Of a stretch of 64,000 bases of DNA, positions 46,801 through 54,241 are shown piece by piece. The DNA is from Paenibacillus silvestris (GTDB lineage: Bacteria; Bacillota; Bacilli; Paenibacillales; NBRC-103111), in NCBI RefSeq assembly GCF_009882985.1, contig NZ_WTUZ01000022.1, forward strand, positions 1,215,065-1,279,064. The letters are read 5' to 3'. Each line of letters begins with the position of its first letter. The stretch's first letter is position 1. The position numbers and the translations under genes are program-made. The notes beneath the pieces were generated by a model. It saw only the letters and a list, made by a program, of their open reading frames with translations. It was not told where the DNA came from and did no database searches.

Positions 46801-47154
46801 AAGCTGCATGAGCTCTGCGTCAATGCTGCCGAGTGTCACTCGATTTTGAATACGGTTAGCAGCAATTGCCGCTGAGGATAGAGAGCTAAAGCCTTTTTTA
46901 TATTTCACAATAATACGATCGTTGATATAATCGTTTTTTGCATTGGTGACTGAAGGTTTTTGTGTTTTTTCGGATGACTGATTTTGTGTAGGGATTTGAA
47001 GAACCTCTTCTTTTGGAGCGGTTTCCTCAGTCCAAGCGCTTTTCCGGGGGAGTACGTCGTTATTAGCATAAGTAATCGCAGGACTCAAGGTGCCGATTAG
47101 GGACGATGAGAACGCCATAACAATGATCGACTTCATTAACAATTTTCTCTTCAA
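43840..47154 (-). CDS. secreted S8 subtilase with a large inserted domain, PPC and tandem C-terminal modules
   Basis: A 1104-residue secreted protease. Signal peptide to about residue 30, then an I9-type propeptide (IIVKYKKGFS). Catalytic residues are in VIAVIDTGIAN (Asp near 213), DLHGTVIGG (His near 270), TAAGNGGYNN (oxyanion Asn) and SGTSIAAAHASG (Ser near 681). About 250 residues are inserted before the Ser, including LLVQDDL and YDAVIWFTGMADRL, which look like a Rossmann/amidotransferase-like fold. After the core come a PPC domain and two tandem beta-sandwich modules (GPWST.. and VPWFT..). GGAGG precedes the TTG start. It is first in a two-protease operon. Confidence 0.88.
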   Translation of the reverse strand: MKRKLLMKSIIVMAFSSSLIGTLSPAITYANNDVLPRKSAWTEETAPKEEVLQIPTQNQSSEKTQKPSVTNAKNDYINDRIIVKYKKGFSSLSSAAIAANRIQNRVTLGSIDAELMQLAPSTDIEQLLAELNKDSNVQYAEPDRKVHPASLPNDPYFPQQWGLHNTGQIVPYNFNNPYQEGREGLVGLDIKAPEAWEITKGSSDVVIAVIDTGIANNHLELKDSLWTNSKEIPGNQKDDDGNGYIDDVNGWNFYGNNNQIYSELDGDLHGTVIGGIIAASNNNETGISGIAPNVKLMPLKFIGPETGAVSDIIKAIAYAENKGVKIANLSVEMEEYSQALKDAIDASSMLFVTAAGNGGYNNDGYPAYPSSYDSPNIVSVTSVTNEGQLSAIGNYGFKSVDVAAPGDAIVTTIPTYNPGFGAEIHDPALNDKIVFNGIGFEYFPNGQEDDDEDEGFAASKDSFNYRQDVFDRAMEYLGVSKFNADSKILLVQDDLSNMSPIASVNRLPIYEELLKDYAGTITHVQAAVNGGDGPSAEVMKNYDAVIWFTGMADRLSVSNLTAEDQKQLTEFLTKDSGHILFSGNNVLNGFDERGGTNGESSIVESDFVKNVLHFQWVEQHDYSYAEGLPDTIYANMKYPLEEDRSSYNVILSTDPSITKINLNHTNSDFYESNYEILSGTSIAAAHASGVAALVLSQDPSLSAAAIKQRIINSGTRLSSLTGFVASGRMINAYKALTDDDIPGTPFFGESVTNQLNDKSDANDVYALELNAGDNVNISLTGDNGTDFDLLLYPPDAKTIYTSGNWLAYSENLDTSTETITYKVTTSGTYYVNVYAYKGSGSYTLTVKTDNQIGGYEESSPALVFIGPWSTLNNQAFSGSSAKQINEKGKVEFSFQGNYFSWIGLKNENQGIANVIFDGVKVASPSLYSPTALNKQVIFEKLFPYGKHTISIEWTGKLDPEAKKSGTAFLNVDAFTVANYVEDDDYSGSFNVPWFTNISSKHLGGMARYSELADSTAQYQFEGKKVQLIAYTGPNRGKANIYIDDNLVTPVPVDMYSATTKYRSVVFESALLSPGVHTIKIVNTGQKNAASSGTIISFDAISIIQ

Positions 47155-47395
47155 GTGGATAGCCTCCTACGAACATATGATAGATTCGTTGCTCTTGAAC
47201 CGCTGCACTTGTTGTTAGTTATGTAGTTGATCACCCACTTAATAAGGACGAAAGTGTCCGATATTGAGAATGTTTAAGTTAAAAAACTTGACAGAATGGA
47301 TGGTTTTTCAGGTTTTAGAAACATTATTTGTCATTATTTAATAGAATCACCACGCTGTCTCTTGTTGTTCATGTCATGAAATCTGACTTGACATA

Positions 47396-47408
47396 ATGAT
47401 AGTATCAT
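47396..47408. promoter_or_regulatory. 13-bp palindrome in the protease upstream region
   Basis: ATGATAGTATCAT is perfectly symmetric around its central G and resembles, but does not match, Fur/PerR-type boxes. It may be a regulator site for the protease operon; its distance from the start (about 240 bases) is long. Confidence 0.3.
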
Positions 47409-47473
47409 ATTCTTTGGAAAAATAAAGATATTTTTATGAAAGAGTGTACAGGAAGAACGCTGTGCAGAATGAA

Positions 47474-47515
47474 TAAAAAAACGCAACATGGCGCAATAAA
47501 ATCGCCGTGTTGCGT
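47474..47515 (-). terminator. rho-independent terminator of the MgtC-family gene
   Basis: On the minus strand ACGCAACACGGCG and CGCCATGTTGCGT form a 13-base stem with one wobble pair, followed by TTTTTTATTC. It begins ten bases after the MgtC-family stop. Confidence 0.85.
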
Positions 47516-47525
47516 TGGACTTCTA

Positions 47526-48191
47526 TTACTGAACCTCGACAGCATTAACGTAGGGGATGTTGTGAAATAAGGATAGAAGTTGTTCAAAATCTAAATCCGG
47601 AGGCAGCTTGATAGTAAGATTCAAAAGAATTTCTGAGGTTCCTCTAAATTTCTCGCTTTGAAAATGTATGATTCTGATCCCTTTTTCTTTCAATGTTTTA
47701 TGCATGTTTTCTAAAGAATCTGTTTCGTCAATGATTCGTATAATGACATGTTCTGATTTAGGGGTAGTTAACCAAGAAAAACGTCTGTGTAACAAAATCT
47801 GTGCAATAAGAATTAGAATTGTAACACCTATCCCCAAAACATATAAGCCCGATCCGATGGCCATTCCAATGCCTGCCGTTGTCCAGATTCCTGCTGCTGT
47901 AGTAAGACCTTTTACGGTATGACGTTGCATAAAGATCATACCAGCTCCTAAGAAACCTACACCACTTACGACTTGGGCTGCTATTCTTGATGGATCAAGA
48001 GCGATGCCCGTTTTTCCAAGTTCATCATAAAATCCATATTTGGAAACCAACATCATCAATGAAGCACCAATAGCAACAACAAAATGAGTTCTAATTCCTG
48101 CTTCTTTCATTCTGTTTTTACGTTCATATCCAATGAATAGTCCGCAAATGCCGGCAATAATCACTTGAAATAAATAGTCAAATCCCATCAT
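47526..48191 (-). CDS. MgtC/SapB family membrane protein
   Basis: A 221-residue membrane protein. The N-terminal 130 residues hold four to five helices with the family signatures GLFIGYERKNRMKEAGIRTH and GVGFLGAGMIF plus GLTTAAGIWTTAGIGMAIG. The C-terminal 80 residues form an ACT-like soluble domain (VIIRIIDETDSLENMH). The family is linked to magnesium homeostasis and acid or macrophage survival in other bacteria. GGATGGG precedes the ATG. It appears monocistronic. Confidence 0.93.
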   Translation of the reverse strand: MMGFDYLFQVIIAGICGLFIGYERKNRMKEAGIRTHFVVAIGASLMMLVSKYGFYDELGKTGIALDPSRIAAQVVSGVGFLGAGMIFMQRHTVKGLTTAAGIWTTAGIGMAIGSGLYVLGIGVTILILIAQILLHRRFSWLTTPKSEHVIIRIIDETDSLENMHKTLKEKGIRIIHFQSEKFRGTSEILLNLTIKLPPDLDFEQLLSLFHNIPYVNAVEVQ

Positions 48192-48216
48192 GTGAATCCC
48201 ATCCTTTTCACATTAG

Positions 48217-48230
48217 TGTAAGCGCTTTAT
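48217..48230. promoter_or_regulatory. possible cre-like site
   Basis: TGTAAGCGCTTTAT matches the common catabolite-responsive element TGAAAGCGCTTTCA at 12 of 14 positions. It lies 26 bases upstream of the MgtC-family start and 40 bases after the isomerase stop, so its target is unclear. Confidence 0.3.
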
Positions 48231-48270
48231 CGCAAATTTTACCCTAATGAATGAAAAAGATCAATTTCTC

Positions 48271-49104
48271 TTACATAGGAATTTTGAGCTCCGAGGCTAA
48301 ACTTGAGATGTATCGCTGAGCTTGCCGATAGGCTTCGTTGTTTGAAAGATGCTCGATGATGAGCGTCGTATCGGGATGAAGCTTGTTAAGTTCTGTTAGG
48401 AATGTCCGATAATCCAGATGACCTTGGCCAGGTATAACCTCATCCAGATGAACGGTTAACTTGCCGCTCAGAAGAATATCCTTGGCATGGCAATTTCGAA
48501 TATAGGGTCCAAGCTTCCTGAAGAAATCTCGTATCATGTCGCCATTGCGATAATAAATACGTGGACTGCTGATGATGTTCACAGGATCGAAATGAACACC
48601 GAAGCCTTTCCGGTCAATCGCTTGAACTAAGGAAAGGTAAGAATCTGCGGAATCCGGGAAAACCCAAGGCATCATCTCTAAAGCGAAAACGGTACGCTCA
48701 GGCTGAACGGCGTCTATAATTTCGCGGGTTGTTTCCACAATTAACTCGAAGGTATCATCACTGAAATTGTCGGGGTGCGGCCCATCCCATTGCTCCCCTC
48801 GGGATCCAGCTATATTGACGCAGCATTGTGCTCCGATCTGTTCTGCGAGCTCCAGCCTTTGGATGCAGTAGGCGATAGCTTTCCGTCTTGTTTCCTCATT
48901 CCGACTGATCGGATTGCTCCAGGCGCCGACTTCGGAGATGAGGATGTCATGTCGCTTGGCCAGGGTCAGATAATCTTCCAGCTCACGGATATCCTCCTCT
49001 CCATTAATTGGGCAAGTTGTTGCGCGAAAGCCAGCTTCCTTGAGGGCAAGGGCCCAATTCTCCGGATTTTTCTCATTAAGAAATACTTGACCACCAAGAC
49101 GCAT
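48271..49104 (-). CDS. sugar phosphate isomerase/epimerase (TIM barrel, system 4)
   Basis: A 277-residue member of the xylose-isomerase-like superfamily. Expected metal ligands: Glu in FALEMMPW, Asp/His in FGVHFDPVN, His in RNCHAKDI and Glu in LIIEHLSNN. It also carries EVGAWSNPIS typical of hydroxypyruvate-isomerase/tagatose-epimerase relatives. AAAGGATGGG precedes the ATG. It is divergent from the system 4 LacI gene and, by position, belongs to that pathway. Such folds include 3-keto-sugar epimerases and inosose dehydratases; the reaction is not determined. Confidence 0.85.
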   Translation of the reverse strand: MRLGGQVFLNEKNPENWALALKEAGFRATTCPINGEEDIRELEDYLTLAKRHDILISEVGAWSNPISRNEETRRKAIAYCIQRLELAEQIGAQCCVNIAGSRGEQWDGPHPDNFSDDTFELIVETTREIIDAVQPERTVFALEMMPWVFPDSADSYLSLVQAIDRKGFGVHFDPVNIISSPRIYYRNGDMIRDFFRKLGPYIRNCHAKDILLSGKLTVHLDEVIPGQGHLDYRTFLTELNKLHPDTTLIIEHLSNNEAYRQAQRYISSLASELKIPM

Positions 49105-49176
49105 CGGAATCCCATCCTTTATAAACAGATAATTGCTTTACTGCGATGTTGAAGCGAATCATGTGCTAAAAAAACA

Positions 49177-49206
49177 TTGACAACGATTTCTAGGCATGTG
49201 TATGAT
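49177..49206 (+). promoter_or_regulatory. promoter of the system 4 LacI gene
   Basis: TTGACA (49177-49182) and TATGAT (49201-49206) are 18 bases apart. The same hexamers and spacing occur at 51270-51299 before the importer operon, and both are followed within 5-7 bases by the TAAACGCGCGTTTA-type palindrome. Confidence 0.75.
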
Positions 49207-49211
49207 GTGCG

Positions 49212-49225
49212 TAAACACGCGTTCA
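49212..49225. promoter_or_regulatory. LacI-type operator (auto-regulatory site, system 4)
   Basis: TAAACACGCGTTCA differs at two bases from the perfect palindrome TAAACGCGCGTTTA found at 51198 and 51387. It covers the expected transcription start of the LacI gene, the classic auto-repression position. Confidence 0.7.
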
Positions 49226-49243
49226 CGAAAGAGGATGAGCAAC

Positions 49244-50284
49244 ATGAAAAAAGCAGATATCAATAGCACAGAGATTGCTCGGCTTGCTGGGGTTTCCAGG
49301 AGCACGGTAAGCCGGGTCATCAACAATTATTCGAATGTACCTGCTGAAACGCGGGAGAAAGTACTGAAAGTGATTCAACAATATAATTATTTCCCCAATG
49401 TTTCTGCTCAGGTCCTTGCAGGGAAGCGAGCGCGTACGATTGGTCTGTTTCTTATTGAGCAAGGGAATGTATCCGGCGATATGTTGACGAATATGCTTAT
49501 TGTTAGTGTGATCGAACATGCATCCGAGCACGGCTACTATGTGCTTACACACATTATTCGTGATGCCAAAGATACCGAGATGATCAAAAATGTAAAAGAA
49601 ATCTTCTTTCAGCGTAGAATTGATGGTGGCATCTTTATCGGAGCAGCCAGTCATGAACCGTTCATTGAAGAATTAATCGATGAAGGTTTCGTGATTGGCA
49701 TTGTGGACCAAACGCTTTCGGATCATCCTGAGCCTAATCGGATCGTATCCAAATATAATAATGATTCGGGCATGAAACAGGCAGTAGCTTATTTGGCAGG
49801 ACTGGGCCATGCTAGAATAGGTGTCATCAATGGGGATATGAATCGTCTCTCTGGCCAGACCAAATATGAGGGCTACCAAACAGCGATGCGCATGTGCGGC
49901 TTACAGGTGAATCCCAATTGGGTTCTGGATGGCGATTTTCATGAGAACAGTGGTTATATGGCCATACAGAAACTAATTAGTCAGGAAGCTGATCTCCCAA
50001 CAGCGATCATAGCAGCGAATGACAGTGTAGCATTTGGTGCGATTCGGGCGCTTAAAGAGCATAACCTGCGCGTTCCCGAGGACTTATCCATCATTGGATT
50101 TGATGATCATGCCATGAGTGAAAAACATCATCCCGCCTTGACAACTATTCGTGTCGATTTCAGCGACATGTTGAAACGTATGACTACTTATTTAATCACA
50201 AAAATTGAACAGAAGACGTTGGATACAAAAGAGATCACGGTTGATTGTAGTTTGGTCGTAAGAGAATCATGCCGAAGAATTTAA
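49244..50284 (+). CDS. LacI family transcriptional regulator (system 4)
   Basis: A 346-residue repressor with N-terminal helix-turn-helix (NSTEIARLAGVSRSTVSRVI), hinge NVSAQVLAGKRARTIG and a C-terminal sugar-sensing domain (IIAANDSVAFGAIRAL, LSIIGFDDHAMSEKHHPALT). The ATG at 49244 has AAAGAGG at nine bases; upstream in-frame starts overlap the operator and promoter. It is flanked by five copies of one palindrome at its own and neighbouring promoters, so it is very likely the repressor of 49244-57745 and the 3-keto-sugar hydrolase gene. Confidence 0.93.
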   Translation: MKKADINSTEIARLAGVSRSTVSRVINNYSNVPAETREKVLKVIQQYNYFPNVSAQVLAGKRARTIGLFLIEQGNVSGDMLTNMLIVSVIEHASEHGYYVLTHIIRDAKDTEMIKNVKEIFFQRRIDGGIFIGAASHEPFIEELIDEGFVIGIVDQTLSDHPEPNRIVSKYNNDSGMKQAVAYLAGLGHARIGVINGDMNRLSGQTKYEGYQTAMRMCGLQVNPNWVLDGDFHENSGYMAIQKLISQEADLPTAIIAANDSVAFGAIRALKEHNLRVPEDLSIIGFDDHAMSEKHHPALTTIRVDFSDMLKRMTTYLITKIEQKTLDTKEITVDCSLVVRESCRRI

Positions 50285-50304
50285 AATAATGTTTCACTTC
50301 CCGG

Positions 50305-51141
50305 TCAACTAAGCTCCGAAATTCGTATATTACGCCACCTGCAGGCTGCGTTTGGTGCCCAACGTGCAGCTCCCATCCCAGGATCGTTATCATGGATTTC
50401 AAAGGCGATATGTCCTTTCGAGCCAAGTAATTCCCGGACCTTTGTTGCATCGTATAAAGGGTGCTTTAGAACTGCTGTATCCATTTCAGATATTTTCATG
50501 CCGTTAATATGGACGGTGATTCGCGGAGAAGGTCCTTCAACACGAATATGGAATTCATTCCAATCATTCCATTTCCATATGGATAAGAACTGCTCGCCAC
50601 CTGCCGCATATTTAAGTAGGGCGGGTTTGTCGGGGGTAAGAGGTTCAATGGTTGTTGACGGATCTTCGAGTCGCAGCCCTACGGGATACCCATGTTCATC
50701 GTATGTTGCATCAAGGGTGAAAGAAATACCATGGAAGCCACCGATCCCATTGCCATAAATACCACCTATGTTTCCCGAGCGGCGGTGATCCAGAAGGATT
50801 TGGAAGCCTTGAGAACCAAGGGCTGAGGCACGTACCAAGATGCCGGTATCGGCTGGCCAGTCAGGACGCGCCTCGAAGATTAATTCGAAATCCCCGTAAA
50901 CCCCATCGCTAAGCAGATAACCGCCATAACCGGATCCAGGCGGATCCTGCCTTCCAGTAATAGCACCATCTTCAACCGTCCATTTTCCGCATGTCTGCGC
51001 GGCTTGTTGGTATTTCTCTGTCGTAGTATCAGGGCCACGCTCACCAGGAGCGCGGGGAACAGGCAAGCGAGGAACGGAATGCCATCCCTCGAGCGTTTGG
51101 CCATCAAAGATGGGGGGAAAGCTAGGGTTGTTTTTCTCCAT
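50305..51141 (-). CDS. 3-keto-disaccharide hydrolase-type protein (DUF1080 domain)
   Basis: A 278-residue cytosolic protein of the DUF1080 family, now linked to 3-keto-glycoside hydrolysis. The hallmark start PPIFDGQTLEGWHSV and the later DFELIFEARPDWPADTGILVR and WNEFHIRVEGPSPRITVHIN mark a concanavalin-like beta-sandwich. Most family members are secreted; this one has no signal peptide. AAGGAGG precedes the ATG. It is convergent with the LacI gene and divergent from the importer operon, with a perfect operator inside its promoter. Confidence 0.88.
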   Translation of the reverse strand: MEKNNPSFPPIFDGQTLEGWHSVPRLPVPRAPGERGPDTTTEKYQQAAQTCGKWTVEDGAITGRQDPPGSGYGGYLLSDGVYGDFELIFEARPDWPADTGILVRASALGSQGFQILLDHRRSGNIGGIYGNGIGGFHGISFTLDATYDEHGYPVGLRLEDPSTTIEPLTPDKPALLKYAAGGEQFLSIWKWNDWNEFHIRVEGPSPRITVHINGMKISEMDTAVLKHPLYDATKVRELLGSKGHIAFEIHDNDPGMGAARWAPNAACRWRNIRISELS

Positions 51142-51188
51142 AATACCTCCTTGTAGGCGACAATGAGTGAAATGTACGCTGTTTGGTA

Positions 51189-51216
51189 ATTATAACATAA
51201 ACGCGCGTTTAGACAA
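51189..51216 (-). promoter_or_regulatory. promoter of the DUF1080 gene with embedded operator
   Basis: On the minus strand TTGTCT (51216-51211) and TATAAT (51194-51189) are 16 bases apart. The palindrome 51198-51211 fills the spacer, so regulator binding would block RNA polymerase directly. Confidence 0.65.
51198..51211. promoter_or_regulatory. LacI-type operator, perfect palindrome
   Basis: TAAACGCGCGTTTA, perfectly symmetric, between the -35 and -10 of the DUF1080 promoter. Identical to the site at 51387-51400. Confidence 0.8.
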
Positions 51217-51269
51217 TGTAGATTATGAAAGTTGCTTATTTTTATTTGGAAATGTATAGAAATTAAAGG

Positions 51270-51299
51270 TTGACAGCGCTTTTATCGGTTGTGTATGAT
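51270..51299 (+). promoter_or_regulatory. promoter of the system 4 importer operon
   Basis: TTGACA (51270-51275) and TATGAT (51294-51299) are 18 bases apart. TGACAGCGCTTTTA (51271-51284), overlapping the -35, matches the cre-like TGAAAGCGCTTTCA at 12 of 14 positions, so CcpA control is possible. The operator at 51307 covers the start site. Confidence 0.72.
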
Positions 51300-51306
51300 G
51301 AGTCCA

Positions 51307-51320
51307 TAGACACGTGTTTA
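51307..51320. promoter_or_regulatory. LacI-type operator O1 of importer operon
   Basis: TAGACACGTGTTTA, a variant of the palindrome with central CACGTG, seven bases after the -10 hexamer. Confidence 0.65.
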
Positions 51321-51386
51321 TTGATGGATAGCGAAATTGAACGTGAAAATGGTGAGTGAGAGGTCTGTAATTTTTTTAATCAAAAA

Positions 51387-51400
51387 TAAACGCGCGTTTA
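51387..51400. promoter_or_regulatory. LacI-type operator O2 of importer operon
   Basis: TAAACGCGCGTTTA, perfect, within the 240-base untranslated leader before the binding-protein gene; 80 bases after O1 in start-to-start distance. Confidence 0.78.
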
Positions 51401-51440
51401 TTCGTTGCATCCGGAATGAACGGTTGATTTCGCGAGCGAA

Positions 51441-51454
51441 TAAACACGCGTTTA
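51441..51454. promoter_or_regulatory. LacI-type operator O3 of importer operon
   Basis: TAAACACGCGTTTA, one mismatch from the perfect palindrome, 54 bases after O2. Together the sites could support looping or a roadblock. Confidence 0.75.
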
Positions 51455-51565
51455 CACGGTCGGGACGAAGGTGTTGTCTACATGTTCATCAGATTTGGTT
51501 TTTGGTTTTATCGCGGCTTATTAGGCTGTATCACCATTACAATCCAAATACAGGAGGAATTACAC

Positions 51566-53245
51566 GTGAAAGAGCTGAAAATCAAAAGAGTTCTACCGCA
51601 CGCCTTGGTGGCCCTACTTACGGTTTTTACTATTTCAGCTTGTGAAACCGCTACCACAGGGTCTGATGCAGAGAGCACAATCAATCCCTCAGATAACATA
51701 GGTACTGATGGGAAATATCAGAAACCAATCACGATGACTTGGGCTGTTCAAACAGCAGCAGCATCCAAGCTCCTGGACAAAGAAACCTGGGAAGATAACC
51801 GCTGGAGCCGTTTGTTCAAGGATAAGCTCAACATTGATCTTCAGGTTGCTTTCACGGCCGACAGCAGCACGGACGCATACAAAAATAAACTGAATGCTAT
51901 TATTGCTTCGGGCGACCTGCCGGACGTCTTCAAAACCCAGGATCCAAACGTATTTCTGCAGTTGGCACAGAATGGGCAGCTTGCTGATCTCACCGAGGTT
52001 TATAACAAATATGCAACGGATTCCATCAAGGAATATCAGAAGAGATTTGCTGATTCTTTTCAGGGAGCTACGATTGACGGCAAACTATACGCAATACCGC
52101 GTATGAACGATAACTTCCACGAAGCGCCTTTCCTCTGGATTCGTGAAGACTGGCTCAAGCGAACGAATTCTCAGCCACCTAAGACGATTGAAGAGCTTGT
52201 TGCGCTTGCCAAAAAATTCGCTACCGAAGATCCAGATGGGAATGGGAAGAATGGCGACACGATCGGACTTGCCCTCAATAAGGATCTCATCAGACAAAAT
52301 CATGCCAGCATACTTGGTTTGGTTTCCGCGTTTGGCGTTCCAGGACGCGATGAGAGCATGTTCTATCGTGGCCAGGATGGCAAAATGACGTTTGCTTGGA
52401 TTCAGCCGAACATGAAACCGGCACTTTCTGTACTCTCAGATATGTATAAACAAGGCCTTATTAATAAGGATTTTACCTCCAAAAGCGAATCAGCACTCGT
52501 AGAAGATATTACTAGCGGTAAGATCGGTATGGCTTTCGGCAGCAACTGGGGCACCTGGTATCCGTACAATAATGTTTATAAAAAAGATGGTGTTATCGTA
52601 CGTCCATACCCGATACCCACACAATCCGGTTACGATTACAAAATTGGTATCGAGAGTAATGCTGTTGGCCAGATGACGATGGTGAGGAAAGATTACAAAA
52701 ACCCCGAGGCCGTCATTAAGATGCTAAATCTGTACGATGAGACCGTTAATTATTCAACAAAGGATGTCTACGAAAAATACTGGGCTAATGAGCAATACCG
52801 ACTATCGCCAATTTATATCGACCAACCAGGTGAGGTATACGCAGCTGACTTGCTGAAAGCCATAGATAAAGGGTCATCTGAAGGTCTAGCTCCAGCCGCA
52901 AAGCCTCTATATGACTATATTGCAGGCTTTGAGAACGGAACTCTTGCCAAGGATGACAATGCCTTCGGGACCTGGGGGCAGATGTCCAAGTCAGGCTCTT
53001 TGCCGATCGTTTTGAACAAGTACATCCCCGACAAGGCCATCGTCCAGAGTATTCTTGGCATTCAAAGGCCAGACGTATGGTTAACGAACGTTTCATCCTT
53101 GGATACCCTAACCATAACGACCTTTACGGATATCATAACAGGAACTAAGCCAGTCGATTATTTCGATAGCTATGTGCAGCAGTGGTTGAAGGCAGGCGGC
53201 CAAAAGTCACTTGACGAACTTGATAAAATGTACCCGGCCAAATAA
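51566..53245 (+). CDS. extracellular sugar-binding lipoprotein (LplA-like, system 4)
   Basis: A 559-residue lipoprotein with lipobox ISAC (Cys26) followed by a Thr/Ser/Asp linker. LNAIIASGDLPDVFKTQDPN, DGKLYAIPRMND and DPDGNGKNGDTIGL (a possible calcium loop) are typical of the long Paenibacillus LplA-type binding proteins. AGGAGG precedes the GTG at 51566; the upstream in-frame extension covers operator O3 and is not coding. It is the first gene of a seven-gene operon and is expected to be induced when LacI leaves the operators. Confidence 0.92.
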   Translation: MKELKIKRVLPHALVALLTVFTISACETATTGSDAESTINPSDNIGTDGKYQKPITMTWAVQTAAASKLLDKETWEDNRWSRLFKDKLNIDLQVAFTADSSTDAYKNKLNAIIASGDLPDVFKTQDPNVFLQLAQNGQLADLTEVYNKYATDSIKEYQKRFADSFQGATIDGKLYAIPRMNDNFHEAPFLWIREDWLKRTNSQPPKTIEELVALAKKFATEDPDGNGKNGDTIGLALNKDLIRQNHASILGLVSAFGVPGRDESMFYRGQDGKMTFAWIQPNMKPALSVLSDMYKQGLINKDFTSKSESALVEDITSGKIGMAFGSNWGTWYPYNNVYKKDGVIVRPYPIPTQSGYDYKIGIESNAVGQMTMVRKDYKNPEAVIKMLNLYDETVNYSTKDVYEKYWANEQYRLSPIYIDQPGEVYAADLLKAIDKGSSEGLAPAAKPLYDYIAGFENGTLAKDDNAFGTWGQMSKSGSLPIVLNKYIPDKAIVQSILGIQRPDVWLTNVSSLDTLTITTFTDIITGTKPVDYFDSYVQQWLKAGGQKSLDELDKMYPAK

Positions 53246-53305
53246 ATTCGTAAATGGCTGAGGCAAAAGTTATCTTGCTCCTAATCATTGACGGGTGGTG
53301 AAACG

Positions 53306-54223
53306 GTGTTTGCGAGTCTGAAACGAAAAGACAAGATGTTAAGAGAACTGCCTTTATATCTCATGCTGCTTCCGGCAGTCATTCTGGTAGCCATTTTCAG
53401 TTACGGTTCCATGGCGGGCGTCATCATCGCTTTTCAAAAGTTTATTCCGGCGAAAGGGATGTTCGGACACCAACAATGGGTAGGCTTTCAAAATTTCGTT
53501 ACGTTGTTTTCCATGCCGAATATCGGGTTGGTCATTCGGAATACGGTTATTATCGCATTGTGCAAAATGATTGCAGGCGTCATTGTCCCGGTGGGGTTTG
53601 CTCTGCTGCTGAATGAAGTGAGGAATCATTTGACCAAGCGCATTTTCCAGACACTGGTTTATTTACCCCATTTTTTATCATGGGTCATCCTATCCGGCAT
53701 TTTATTAAATCTTTTGTCACCAAACGAGGGATTTGTCAATGTTGTTCTATCCAAGCTTGGCATTGAACCCATCTTTTTCCTAGGAAACGCGGATGTGTTT
53801 CCAGCCACAATGGTCATAAGCGATATCTGGAAGACGTTCGGATTTGGATCGGTCATTTATCTGGCTGCTCTTACAGGCATAGACCCTGCGTTATACGAGG
53901 CTGCAGTCATTGACGGCGCTAACCGCTGGCAGCAGACAAGGCACATCACCCTGCCCGGCATCTCAACGATGGTCGTATTGATGACCGTGTTAGGTCTTGC
54001 CAATATTCTCAACGGCGGTTTCGACCAAATCTATAATATGTACAGTCCCGTGGTCTACTCTACTGGTGATATTCTGGATACATTCGTGTTCCGTCTGGGC
54101 ATTGAACAGGCACAATACGCGCTCTCCACTGCCGCAGGCCTGTTTAAGTCATGCGTGTCGCTGATTTTTATCGTTGTGTCTTATTACTTGGCGGACAAAT
54201 TAACCGGATATAGAGTCTTTTAG
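53306..54223 (+). CDS. sugar ABC transporter permease (LplB type, system 4)
   Basis: A 305-residue permease with about six helices. FSYGSMAGVIIAFQKFIPAK is the N-terminal signature and EAAVIDGANRWQQTRHITLP the ATPase-docking EAA loop. GGGTGGTG precedes the GTG at 53306; a TTG at 53288 is an alternative. It pairs with the LplC-type permease 18 bases downstream. Confidence 0.9.
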   Translation: MFASLKRKDKMLRELPLYLMLLPAVILVAIFSYGSMAGVIIAFQKFIPAKGMFGHQQWVGFQNFVTLFSMPNIGLVIRNTVIIALCKMIAGVIVPVGFALLLNEVRNHLTKRIFQTLVYLPHFLSWVILSGILLNLLSPNEGFVNVVLSKLGIEPIFFLGNADVFPATMVISDIWKTFGFGSVIYLAALTGIDPALYEAAVIDGANRWQQTRHITLPGISTMVVLMTVLGLANILNGGFDQIYNMYSPVVYSTGDILDTFVFRLGIEQAQYALSTAAGLFKSCVSLIFIVVSYYLADKLTGYRVF

Positions 54224-54241
54224 TGGAAAGGAGAGCCGACC

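Larger units (their letters stand above)
47155..47525. other. 371-bp intergenic region upstream of the protease operon
   Basis: No gene is visible. It should hold the minus-strand promoter of the two proteases, but I find no convincing -35/-10 pair. A 13-bp perfect palindrome (ATGATAGTATCAT) is at 47396-47408, directly after a plus-strand TTGACA. The mgtC-side terminator is at 47474-47515. Confidence 0.5.

Noticed and set aside
48217..48230. cre-like site as the control of the system 4 isomerase
   Set aside because: It lies after that gene's stop, not before it; kept only as a weak site possibly serving the MgtC-family gene.
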